DNA of 9,251 nt from an uncultured Legionella sp. GTDB taxonomy: Bacteria > Pseudomonadota > Gammaproteobacteria > Legionellales > Legionellaceae. Made by a program: the position numbers and the translations under genes. Where the stretch lies: positions 1-9,251 of the forward strand of contig CAISKC010000077.1 in the NCBI GenBank assembly GCA_903885895.1, given 5' to 3'. The notes under the pieces were generated by a model. It ran no database searches. It worked only from the letters and a program-made list of their open reading frames with translations, and was not told the DNA's origin. Each line of letters begins with the position of its first letter. Positions within the stretch are counted from its first letter, which is position 1. Below are positions 1 to 5,825 of the stretch, one piece after another.

Positions 1-81
1 CTCAGGTTTCGACGCTTCTTAAGCGCCCACACAGTTTGTCTTCTCTATTTTTAATCAACTCGCCCTTAACGGCGTTCGTGT
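1..81 (-). ncRNA. 5' leader of an rRNA (rrn) operon, partial
   Basis: Read on the minus strand, this stretch resembles the transcribed leader ahead of 16S rRNA. The segment at 25-40 reads GACAAACTGTGTGGGC, nearly identical to GACAATCTGTGTGGGC in the E. coli rrn leader as I remember it, and contains a boxC-like TGTGTGGG (26-33). A boxB-like hairpin, CGCC-GTTAAG-GGCG, lies at 61-74. A degenerate boxA-like segment (AGTTGATTAAAAAT) lies at 47-60. A second small hairpin, CGCTT-AAG-AAGCG, lies at 13-25. In rrn operons these elements assemble the Nus antitermination complex and help 30S processing. The mature 16S start is not reached, so the rRNA genes should lie beyond the left edge. The leader assignment is strong; the exact boxA is uncertain. 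Confidence 0.75.
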
Positions 82-109
82 ATTCTACTGATCTCACTCG
101 CTATGTCAA
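82..109 (-). promoter_or_regulatory. rrn operon promoter
   Basis: On the minus strand there is a perfect -35 box TTGACA (104-109), a 16-base spacer and a -10 box TAGAAT (82-87). Transcription should start near 75, just before the boxB-like hairpin. Upstream of the -35 box (about 110-175) the DNA is very AT-rich with A-tracts, as expected for an UP element or Fis-binding region. The promoter follows the phosphate permease gene in the same direction, so permease transcripts could read into the rRNA operon unless they are terminated. Confidence 0.75.
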
Positions 110-209
110 CAAGTTTTTTTATGTATAGCTATTACTGATGAATTTTATGGGTTTTAATCGATATTATTTTTAGGTCTAAGCTGCCATTAATAGCGAGTCA
201 TAACAAGCG

Positions 210-1463
210 CTAGTGTAAGGCCCAATGTAAAGTCTTATAAGAAACAATCGTCAAGATAGATGCTGCAGGGAGGGTTAAAATCCAAGAGGTGAAAATATTG
301 CGAATCACAATCAAATTTAATGCACCAATGCCGCGCGCCAAACCAACGCCCAACACCGACCCAACCAAAGTCTGGGTCGCAGACACAGGAATACCGCTAC
401 TCGTCGCTATGACAACAGCTGTGGCTGCTGCAAGGGTTGCTGCAAATGCACGACTGGGTGTTAAAGCTGTGATAGCGCTGCCTACTGTCTCAATCACTTT
501 TCTGCCATACATCAAAAATCCAGTTAGCACACCTACGCAACCGAACAAAATAATCCAAGAGGGATATCCGCCAGCAATAATTTTAGGTGAACTATTCATC
601 GCCAAATTATACACCACCGTCAAAGGACCCACCGCAAGCGCGACATCATTAGAACCATGCGCAAAGACCATAGCACAAGCCGTCATCGCCATTAACAATG
701 CAAAATAGCGTTCAACTTGGATAAACATATCACGGCGTTTCATATCTAGAGGTTCTGGAATCTGTTTGATACCTAGCAACCCCAACCCAGTAATCAACAG
801 ACTTGTTCCAACAACAACCATCACGTTCTGCTGCATACTCAACTGCACATGAAAATGATGCAATCCCTTCAATACCGTGATAAAAGACAAAACACAGCCA
901 ATAAGAAACAAGTAAATTGGCATATAAAACTTGGCTTTTTTAAGTGGATCAATCCGAATGAAAATAGCTTGTTGAATAGTTGTAAATAAAATAAAACCTG
1001 TAATCCCAGCGATCAATGGCGAGGTTATCCAACCAATGGCAATATACGACACTTGTTTCCAATGCACCGCATCAATTCCCAGAACAACGCTACCAAAACC
1101 GACCATTGAACCAACCAATGCATTCGTAATGGAAACCGGCACACCCATAAAACTAGCCAAATTCATCCATATCGTACAGGCTAAAAGCACGGACAACATG
1201 CCTTCCACTAAAACCATCGGCGAACCGGACAACTGACTAGTGTTAATAATACCATCACGCATAGTTTCAGTGACGCCGGTACCACCAAAAAAAGCACCAG
1301 CAAATTCGAATATAATTGCAACACACATCGCTTGACGCACAGAGACAGCTTTCGAGCCCATCGTCGTACTCATCACATTTGCTAAATCATTAGCACCCAC
1401 ACCCCACGTCATGAGAAAACAGAGAACAACCGCTGCTAAGAGGTATAAAAAAGGATAGTCCAT
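210..1463 (-). CDS. pit: inorganic phosphate transporter, PiT family
   Basis: An inner-membrane low-affinity phosphate permease of the PiT family (PF01384), which in bacteria imports phosphate, usually as a metal-phosphate complex driven by the proton gradient. The protein has 417 residues, mostly hydrophobic, with about ten or more membrane segments. The two signature motifs of the inverted repeat are visible: GANDLANVMSTT near residue 23 and HGSNDVALAVGPL near residue 269. A second pair, GVPVSITNALVGS (near 107) and GIPVSATQTLVGS (near 357), shows the internal duplication clearly. The start ATG lies 9 bases after the stop of the DUF47 gene, and there is no strong Shine-Dalgarno sequence, which suggests translational coupling. 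Length and motifs indicate an intact gene. The exact substrate or cation cannot be read from the sequence. Confidence 0.93.
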   Translation of the reverse strand: MDYPFLYLLAAVVLCFLMTWGVGANDLANVMSTTMGSKAVSVRQAMCVAIIFEFAGAFFGGTGVTETMRDGIINTSQLSGSPMVLVEGMLSVLLACTIWMNLASFMGVPVSITNALVGSMVGFGSVVLGIDAVHWKQVSYIAIGWITSPLIAGITGFILFTTIQQAIFIRIDPLKKAKFYMPIYLFLIGCVLSFITVLKGLHHFHVQLSMQQNVMVVVGTSLLITGLGLLGIKQIPEPLDMKRRDMFIQVERYFALLMAMTACAMVFAHGSNDVALAVGPLTVVYNLAMNSSPKIIAGGYPSWIILFGCVGVLTGFLMYGRKVIETVGSAITALTPSRAFAATLAAATAVVIATSSGIPVSATQTLVGSVLGVGLARGIGALNLIVIRNIFTSWILTLPAASILTIVSYKTLHWALH

Positions 1464-1472
1464 AAGAAATAA

Positions 1473-2144
1473 TTACCGCGCAATAAGAATTTGTAAACGG
1501 GCACCCACAACTTGGGCCAAGTCTGCTAGATCACCAACCCACTGAACAAGCTTGTATAAAAACACCACTTCAATGGCACTCCAGTCCTGTTCGATTTCAA
1601 AAATTTGCCGACGAATTTCAGCAAGAAAATCATCGCTATCATGTTCAATTTTATCCAAAGTCACAATCATCTCTTCGACAATAGTCACTTCACTACCACG
1701 AAACCCACTTTCTAATAATTCATCTAATTCGTTAATGGCTTTACAAGCTTGTTTGGCTGCATCCAAACAACGATTTAAAAAAGACATAAACAATGATACC
1801 AATCCTTTTGGGATCACCATTTTCCGCCCAATAATCAATTCAGCAATGTCTTCCGCTTTATTCGCAATCCGATCTTGCGCTGCAAGTAATTCTAGTAAAT
1901 CCGAACGCGCCACTGGCAGAAAAAGCCCGGTTGGTAAATGCAAGCGCAAATCACGCTTAATCAGGTCCGCCTCTTTCTCCAATATAATAATTTTATTTTG
2001 GATAGATTTCGCCAACTCCCAATCATCATTAATCACCGCTTCAAAAAATGGTGATAGCTGCTTAGCACACAGGTAAGTTTTATACATATGCTGTTCAATT
2101 GGCCGAATAGGAGACGGACCAAACATATTAAAAATATTACTCAT
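1473..2144 (-). CDS. DUF47 / TIGR00153 family PhoU-like phosphate transport accessory protein
   Basis: A cytoplasmic all-helical protein of the DUF47 family, related to PhoU and usually encoded next to PiT permeases, whose activity it is thought to modulate. From the chosen start it has 223 residues and opens with MSNIFNMFGPSPIRPIEQHM, the usual family N-terminus (a short ...FG.SPI.P...HM motif). Charged heptad-like helices follow through to the C-terminus. The frame stays open for 16 more codons to an ATG at 2192, but that extension lacks family character. The inner ATG (2142-2144) has an AGGGA 10 bases upstream. It is the first gene of a two-gene operon with the permease. A 10-base palindrome (ACAATATTGT, 2146-2155) lies just ahead of the start codon. 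Confidence 0.88.
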   Translation of the reverse strand: MSNIFNMFGPSPIRPIEQHMYKTYLCAKQLSPFFEAVINDDWELAKSIQNKIIILEKEADLIKRDLRLHLPTGLFLPVARSDLLELLAAQDRIANKAEDIAELIIGRKMVIPKGLVSLFMSFLNRCLDAAKQACKAINELDELLESGFRGSEVTIVEEMIVTLDKIEHDSDDFLAEIRRQIFEIEQDWSAIEVVFLYKLVQWVGDLADLAQVVGARLQILIAR

Positions 2145-2238
2145 CACAATATTGTCCCTAATTGCGCTGATAGTTCTAAGGTCTGTTAACATTTCGGCTC
2201 AAATTAGCGAATTATCAACAGATGCTACTTTTTCTAGG

Positions 2239-2268
2239 ATTATACCGAAATTATCCGCCAAATGTAAT
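2239..2268 (-). promoter_or_regulatory. candidate promoter of the DUF47-pit operon
   Basis: The minus strand has a perfect TATAAT -10 box (2239-2244) and a moderate -35 box ATTACA (2263-2268, 4 of 6 consensus bases) with an 18-base spacer. Initiation near 2232 would give a leader of roughly 88 bases before the preferred start at 2144. Assigned by consensus only. Confidence 0.5.
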
Positions 2269-2351
2269 CGTATAAATATTTAATCCTGAATATTGTGCCT
2301 AAATTTTTAAATATCGCTCTTGAGCATGCGCCAAATATAGCACGTGGTTAA

Positions 2352-2365
2352 GACAATGAATTGTC
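2352..2365. repeat. short inverted repeat, possible operator
   Basis: GACAAT-GA-ATTGTC is a 6-base perfect dyad with a 2-base spacer, about 60-75 bases upstream of the candidate plus-strand -35 box. A related dyad without spacer lies at 2146-2155. It could be a regulator site, but in AT-rich DNA it could also be chance. Confidence 0.25.
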
Positions 2366-2426
2366 AACAAAACTAGCCTCTCGATACAGATTAAATATCG
2401 CTATCATTTAACAGCTCTCCTCATAT

Positions 2427-2455
2427 TTGTGTTTTTTATCATGATCTTTTATACT
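2427..2455 (+). promoter_or_regulatory. candidate promoter of the secreted carboxypeptidase-like gene
   Basis: TTGTGT (2427-2432) and TATACT (2450-2455) are separated by exactly 17 bases. Initiation near 2462 would leave a leader of about 32 bases before the ATG at 2494. The -10 box is good and the -35 box is weak. Confidence 0.45.
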
Positions 2456-2493
2456 ACTGCCGCTCAACTAATGTAGAATTAAATCAATTGCTT

Positions 2494-3201
2494 ATGCGTT
2501 TACTGATTATTATGTTACTCACCCTTGAGACATTACACCCTTGTTTTGCCAAACAATACCCCGTACAGCTCGGTGATACGACTGTCCTTATTGTGCAAGA
2601 ACGACATGGGAAGGGCAAATCGTTTATCCATGTTCACCAAAATGAAACCACGGCCCTGCAAGCAGCACGCGCTGTCATACAATATCAGGGCGGATCTCTG
2701 ATCACCTTGAAACACCCCGGGGAACGCAACATCGAATTCACGCTCCACCATAAACACTATGAATTTGACCCCAATCGCATTTTTACCAATCGCGGTATAT
2801 ACCGAACTTTACATGCCAACGGCCATTATTCCAAAGCGGCGCATCTTCGTGTCAAACATTTGGCAACACGCATTGTCAGCCTGCTACCTAAGGGTAAAAT
2901 TATCGCTGTGCATAATAATGAATACTTCTCTCTGCATGATTACTTACCCGGACAAAATCTTGCGCATGAAGCCAGAGGCCTGCATTTCAATGACCAAGAG
3001 CACTACCGCAATTTTTTTATTGTGACGCAAAAACGCGATTTTGAACGACTAAAGGCACTGAAATTCAATAGCATATGGCAAGACAAATCAGCTCAGGATG
3101 ATGGATCTTTGTCTATTCGTCTTATTAAACGGAAATATGTGAATGTAGAAGCAGGGTACGATCAACTCGATCGTCAAATCAGCATGCTAAGACAAGCATA
3201 A
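2494..3201 (+). CDS. secreted protein of unknown function with an M14 zinc-carboxypeptidase-like residue pattern
   Basis: I cannot name this family with certainty. The 235-residue product has an N-terminal signal peptide (hydrophobic LLIIMLLTLETL, likely cleavage after CFA at residue 19), so it should be exported to the periplasm or beyond. Conserved-looking polar motifs occur in the same order as in M14 carboxypeptidases: HQNE at 48-51 (HxxE zinc motif), DPNR at 92-95 (compare the family's NR pair), VHNN at 139-142 (possible third zinc ligand His140) and VNVEAG at 216-221 (possible catalytic Glu219). The fold assignment is inference from motif order, not a database hit. The frame also opens at a TTG (2488), but the ATG at 2494 is preferred because it starts a clean signal peptide; no strong ribosome-binding site is visible. 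The gene stands alone between candidate promoters. Confidence 0.75.
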   Translation: MRLLIIMLLTLETLHPCFAKQYPVQLGDTTVLIVQERHGKGKSFIHVHQNETTALQAARAVIQYQGGSLITLKHPGERNIEFTLHHKHYEFDPNRIFTNRGIYRTLHANGHYSKAAHLRVKHLATRIVSLLPKGKIIAVHNNEYFSLHDYLPGQNLAHEARGLHFNDQEHYRNFFIVTQKRDFERLKALKFNSIWQDKSAQDDGSLSIRLIKRKYVNVEAGYDQLDRQISMLRQA

Positions 3202-3247
3202 TCTTGATTACAATAAATTAAAATTGCTTCTTATTGATACCAGAAAT

Positions 3248-3275
3248 TTGATATCTGGCCATTTACGTCTACACT
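3248..3275 (+). promoter_or_regulatory. candidate promoter of the small lipoprotein gene
   Basis: TTGATA (3248-3253) and TACACT (3270-3275) are separated by 16 bases. Transcription would begin near 3282, about 24 bases before the lipoprotein start. Consensus match only. Confidence 0.45.
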
Positions 3276-3294
3276 AAAAATAGAAGACTTATTC

Positions 3295-3298
3295 AGGA
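3295..3298 (+). promoter_or_regulatory. ribosome-binding site of the small lipoprotein gene
   Basis: AGGA lies 7 bases before the ATG at 3306. This spacing favours the first of the two adjacent ATG codons. Confidence 0.55.
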
Positions 3299-3305
3299 TT
3301 CTATC

Positions 3306-3584
3306 ATGATGAAAATAGGTTGTGCGGTATGTGCTGTATCCTTATGTTCGATGCTTTGTGGATGCGTTATCGACACGGCCACATTTCAAGATGCGCCCGA
3401 TTATGCTGATTATAATCCACGATTTACAGGCATTGAGTACACACCTGGATACACAGGATATACCATGGGTTATGATGGCTATGGTAGCTATGATGACGGC
3501 TATGGTCCTTCTTTTTGGAATCCGCGCTTTAATTTTTATAAAGATGGTCTACATGGTTATCGGAAATATCCGTATCCACAATAG
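3306..3584 (+). CDS. small Tyr/Gly-rich lipoprotein, function unknown
   Basis: A 92-residue protein with a lipoprotein signal peptide: a positive n-region (MMK), a Cys/Ala/Val-rich hydrophobic core and the lipobox LCGC, giving lipidation at Cys20. The next residues are VIDT, without Asp at +2, so outer-membrane sorting is likely. The mature part is unusually rich in Tyr, Gly and Asp, with irregular GY repeats (for example PGYTGYTMGYDGYGSYDDGY) and little hydrophobic core, so it is probably extended or unstructured. No family was recognised. It has its own promoter and a good ribosome-binding site, and lies just upstream of pal, another outer-membrane lipoprotein gene, which suggests an envelope role. 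An overlapping open frame on the same strand (3322-3606) lacks protein-like character. Confidence 0.8.
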   Translation: MMKIGCAVCAVSLCSMLCGCVIDTATFQDAPDYADYNPRFTGIEYTPGYTGYTMGYDGYGSYDDGYGPSFWNPRFNFYKDGLHGYRKYPYPQ

Positions 3585-3605
3585 AATACTAATACCCTTT
3601 TTGTA

Positions 3606-3629
3606 AACGCAAGCATTTGCGCTTGCGTT
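3606..3629 (+). terminator. hairpin after the small lipoprotein gene, possible terminator
   Basis: AACGCAAGC (3606-3614) and GCTTGCGTT (3621-3629) form a perfect 9-base stem around the 6-base loop ATTTGC. It begins 21 bases after the lipoprotein stop and precedes the pal promoter, a good position for a terminator. The downstream tail (ACCGTCTTTG) is only weakly U-rich, so intrinsic termination may be inefficient. It could instead stabilise the mRNA 3' end. Confidence 0.5.
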
Positions 3630-3703
3630 ACCGTCTTTGATCTTGAAAAGTTGCGCCCCTCGTAACAATAGGTTTTTTTACAGACACTCCTCACATTACC
3701 CTC

Positions 3704-3732
3704 TAGCCAAGTGCGTAAAACAATTGTACAAT
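3704..3732 (+). promoter_or_regulatory. candidate promoter of the pal operon
   Basis: TAGCCA (3704-3709, 4 of 6 consensus) and TACAAT (3727-3732, 5 of 6) are separated by 17 bases. The -10 box lies inside the palindrome ATTGTACAAT (3723-3732). Initiation near 3739 would give a leader of about 29 bases. Because the genes that follow are closely packed, this promoter may drive pal through the mevalonate kinase gene. Confidence 0.45.
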
Positions 3733-3753
3733 GAGGCGCCAATAATAATAATT

Positions 3754-3758
3754 AGGAG
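3754..3758 (+). promoter_or_regulatory. strong ribosome-binding site of pal
   Basis: AGGAG lies 9 bases before the ATG at 3768 and is preceded by four AAT triplets (about 3741-3752). Such an AU-rich leader would be expected to stay unstructured and support high expression, as suits an abundant lipoprotein. Confidence 0.6.
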
Positions 3759-3767
3759 CTTCGAAAT

Positions 3768-4289
3768 ATGAAATTAGGTACTATTATTAAGCAAGGTGCT
3801 ATCATCATGACTGTATTGTTGTTAGCTGCTTGTAATAAACACCACGGTATGAATGGTGGTGCTGACAACGACGGGATGCTTTCCAATGGTTTGGGAGCAG
3901 GACTCAATTTTGGTAACAGCTCAGAAGCTGGAGAGAGTTATACAACCAAGGCACCCCATAATCAAATTTACTTATTTGCTTATGATAGTGACTCTTTAAA
4001 AGAAAAATACGCTCCATCACTCCAAGCTCAAGCACTATATTTAACGTCACACCCTAGTGCGCGTGTTTTGGTCGCGGGAAATACCGATGAACGTGGTAGC
4101 CGTGAATACAACATTGCGTTAGGAGAAAGACGTGCGATGACCGTTGCAGAAGTCATGAAAATGGCTGGTGTAAGCGGAAGACAGATTCGTGTCGTCAGTT
4201 ATGGTAAAGAACGCCCCGCCGCGTTGGGGAATGATGAAGCATCACGTGCGCAAAATCGCCGTGTTGAATTTACGTTTGAGGCTAAATAA
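3768..4289 (+). CDS. pal: peptidoglycan-associated lipoprotein Pal
   Basis: The outer-membrane lipoprotein of the Tol-Pal system, anchoring the outer membrane to peptidoglycan and acting during cell constriction. The 173-residue product has a lipoprotein signal peptide with lipobox LAAC (lipidated Cys22), a Gly/Asn-rich linker to about residue 60, and a C-terminal OmpA-like domain (about 65-172). That domain carries NTDERGSREYNIALGERRA (105-123, with the Asp107 and Arg122 positions expected to bind diaminopimelate) and VVSYGKERPA (142-151). The motif reads AGNTDERG where enterobacteria have EGHADERG-like sequences; the Asn form is, to my recollection, seen in Legionellales. The usual upstream partner tolB is absent, and pal has its own promoter. 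cpoB follows after 3 bases. Confidence 0.95.
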   Translation: MKLGTIIKQGAIIMTVLLLAACNKHHGMNGGADNDGMLSNGLGAGLNFGNSSEAGESYTTKAPHNQIYLFAYDSDSLKEKYAPSLQAQALYLTSHPSARVLVAGNTDERGSREYNIALGERRAMTVAEVMKMAGVSGRQIRVVSYGKERPAALGNDEASRAQNRRVEFTFEAK

Positions 4290-4292
4290 AAA

Positions 4293-5171
4293 ATGAGAAT
4301 CATTGTTCACACTATCTTCGCAACATTGTTATGCGTATCTATGCCAGTTTTGGCAAGTGCACCGGTGGTCGACGATAGTGAGAACTTTGCCTTATTAGAA
4401 GAACAGGCAGCTGAAGAGCTGCCTATTGCACGTGAAGATACTTATGCCATGGCCAATGAAACATCTGCATCCCGTCATGCAAGCAGCCACAGCAGTACCA
4501 GCGGGAATACCGATTTCGTCAACAAAGTACAATCGTTACAGAAAGAAATTCAAGAACTCCGTGGACAATTAGAAGTTCAAACGCATGAATTAGATGAATT
4601 AAAGCAGCAACAACTCAATCTAACTCAAAATATAGACAACCAAAATTATAAGCCATCAAATCCGGCTGCGACACCAAATCCACCTACCGAGCCAGCACAT
4701 GACGCCACTGACACACCACTTGAAATGGAATTGCAAGCTGCCCCTCTAACTCAGAGTTTAGAAAAAACAGCTTCTCATGTCCGACTCAATCCGGCTGATG
4801 AACAAATTTCTTATTTGGCCGCCTATGATTTGGTCAAACAAAAACACTTCCCCGAAGCAACACAAGCCATGCAACAATTTATTACGAAATATCCCCATGG
4901 GGGATACAGTGCTAACGCACAATATTGGCTCGGAGAGCTCTATCTTACTAAAAGAGATTATAAAGAAGCTATCGCGCATTTTGATACGGTCATTCAAAAT
5001 TTCAAAACTTCCAGTAAATTTGCACCCAGTCGTCTCAAGCTTGGCTACGCACTTGCTGAATCAGGGCGTACAGCAGAAGCGAAAGAACAACTTCTTGCTG
5101 TCATGAATCAATACCCTGACACTGATACAGCGCGATTGGCACAGCTCAAGCTAGAAAAACTAGGTGGGTAA
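4293..5171 (+). CDS. cpoB: Tol-Pal system protein CpoB (YbgF)
   Basis: A periplasmic protein that, in E. coli, links the Tol machinery to peptidoglycan synthase PBP1B during division. The 292-residue product has a Sec signal peptide (cleavage likely after ASA, residue 23). An acidic/Ser-rich segment follows, then a coiled coil at about 74-117 (VQSLQKEIQELRGQLEVQTH and onward) that fits the YbgF trimerisation domain, and a Pro/Ala-rich linker at about 119-150. Tandem TPR repeats run from about 171 to 290 (YDLVKQKHFPEATQAMQQFI, YWLGELYLTKRDYKEAIAHF, LGYALAESGRTAEAKEQL). The N-terminal region before the coiled coil looks somewhat longer than in E. coli. It starts 3 bases after the pal stop, and its TAA overlaps the next ATG in TAATG, implying translational coupling. 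Confidence 0.93.
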   Translation: MRIIVHTIFATLLCVSMPVLASAPVVDDSENFALLEEQAAEELPIAREDTYAMANETSASRHASSHSSTSGNTDFVNKVQSLQKEIQELRGQLEVQTHELDELKQQQLNLTQNIDNQNYKPSNPAATPNPPTEPAHDATDTPLEMELQAAPLTQSLEKTASHVRLNPADEQISYLAAYDLVKQKHFPEATQAMQQFITKYPHGGYSANAQYWLGELYLTKRDYKEAIAHFDTVIQNFKTSSKFAPSRLKLGYALAESGRTAEAKEQLLAVMNQYPDTDTARLAQLKLEKLGG

Positions 5172-5815
5172 TGACAGCTCATTTACGTATCACAGAGCTT
5201 TTTTATTCCATTCAGGGAGAGTCCAACACCAGCGGCTTTCCTACGGTTTTCGTCCGCTTAACCGGCTGCCCCTTACGTTGCCAGTATTGTGACACTGCCT
5301 ACGCATTTCAAGGCGGCAAACAAGTCAGTCTAGATAGCATTTTAGAGCAAGTCTCAGCTTACAAAACCCCACATGTGTGTATCACAGGTGGCGAACCTTT
5401 AGCGCAACCTAATTGTATACCCCTTTTGTACCGCCTCTGTGAAGCTCAGTATCTCGTTTCGATCGAGACCAGCGGTGCACGCGATATTGCGCCTATTGAC
5501 CCGCGCGTCACTATCGTCATGGATTTAAAAACACCCGGCTCAGGTGAAGTCCATCAAAACCTTTGGACGAATATTCCTTTGCTTAAAATTCAAGATCAAA
5601 TTAAATTTGTCATATGTAACCGTGAAGATTATCTCTGGGCTTGTGATATGATAAAACAACACCATTTAATAGAAAAAACCCAAATCTTGTTTTCACCGAG
5701 TTGGGAACAGTTAAACCCTACAGACTTAGCTAATTGGATTCTAGCCGATCAGTTACCCGTAAGGTTTCAACTGCAAGTACACAAAGTTCTTTGGGCGGAT
5801 GCCCCGGGACGTTAA
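5171..5815 (+). CDS. queE: 7-carboxy-7-deazaguanine synthase QueE (radical SAM)
   Basis: A cytoplasmic radical SAM enzyme converting 6-carboxy-5,6,7,8-tetrahydropterin to 7-carboxy-7-deazaguanine in queuosine biosynthesis. The 214 residues match the family's usual length. The N-terminal FYSIQGES motif (11-18) is followed by the cluster-binding CPLRCQYC (Cys33, Cys37, Cys40, a CxxxCxxC with the family-typical GCPLRC context). The SAM-binding TGGEPL follows at 72-77, and the C-terminal LQVHKVLWAD (201-210) is typical of QueE. It starts at an ATG sharing one base with the cpoB stop, with a GGTGGG stretch just upstream. Linkage of queE to ybgF is common in proteobacteria; queC, often next, is not here, so other queuosine genes must be elsewhere. 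Confidence 0.94.
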   Translation: MTAHLRITELFYSIQGESNTSGFPTVFVRLTGCPLRCQYCDTAYAFQGGKQVSLDSILEQVSAYKTPHVCITGGEPLAQPNCIPLLYRLCEAQYLVSIETSGARDIAPIDPRVTIVMDLKTPGSGEVHQNLWTNIPLLKIQDQIKFVICNREDYLWACDMIKQHHLIEKTQILFSPSWEQLNPTDLANWILADQLPVRFQLQVHKVLWADAPGR

Positions 5816-5819
5816 GGAG
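5814..5819 (+). promoter_or_regulatory. ribosome-binding site of mvaD
   Basis: AAGGAG overlaps the queE stop codon (TAA, 5813-5815) and lies 6 bases before the ATG at 5826. It fixes the mvaD start and ties its translation to the end of queE. Confidence 0.65.
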
Positions 5820-5825
5820 TAGGAT

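Larger units (their letters stand above)
2145..2493. other. divergent intergenic region between the phosphate operon and the secreted-protein gene
   Basis: This AT-rich stretch of about 350 bases holds no convincing gene. It contains a candidate minus-strand promoter for the phosphate operon (2239-2268) and a candidate plus-strand promoter for the secreted protein (2427-2455). It also has two small dyads with the same half-sites, ACAAT/ATTGT, at 2146-2155 and 2353-2364. No Pho-box-like direct repeats (CTGTCAT-type) were recognised. Between the promoters, about 2270-2420, I see no RNA gene. Confidence 0.6.

Noticed and set aside
190..212. TAGCG...CGCTA inverted repeat after the pit stop as a terminator
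   Set aside because: It has only a 5-base stem with a 12-base loop and no T-run on the minus strand.
289..1236. Plus-strand open frames at 289-708 and 1036-1236
   Set aside because: They lie antisense to the PiT permease, whose motifs are clear, and their translations show no domain or composition typical of proteins.
1552..2076. Plus-strand open frame of 174 codons
   Set aside because: It is antisense to the DUF47 gene and rich in Ser/Arg/Lys as expected of a complementary frame; there is no ribosome-binding site.
2145..2192. 16-codon N-terminal extension of the DUF47 protein to the ATG at 2192
   Set aside because: Family members begin close to the ...FG.SPI.P motif; the extension lacks family character and the ATG at 2144 has an AGGGA upstream.
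3241..3259. CCAGA/TCTGG hairpin as terminator of the secreted-protein gene
   Set aside because: It has only a 5-base stem, a 9-base loop and no U-tract, and it overlaps the better supported lipoprotein promoter.
3322..3742. Open frames at 3322-3606 (plus) and 3557-3742 (minus)
   Set aside because: The first overlaps the lipoprotein in another frame and is Met/Ile-rich without a domain. The second lies antisense across the hairpin and promoter region without a ribosome-binding site.
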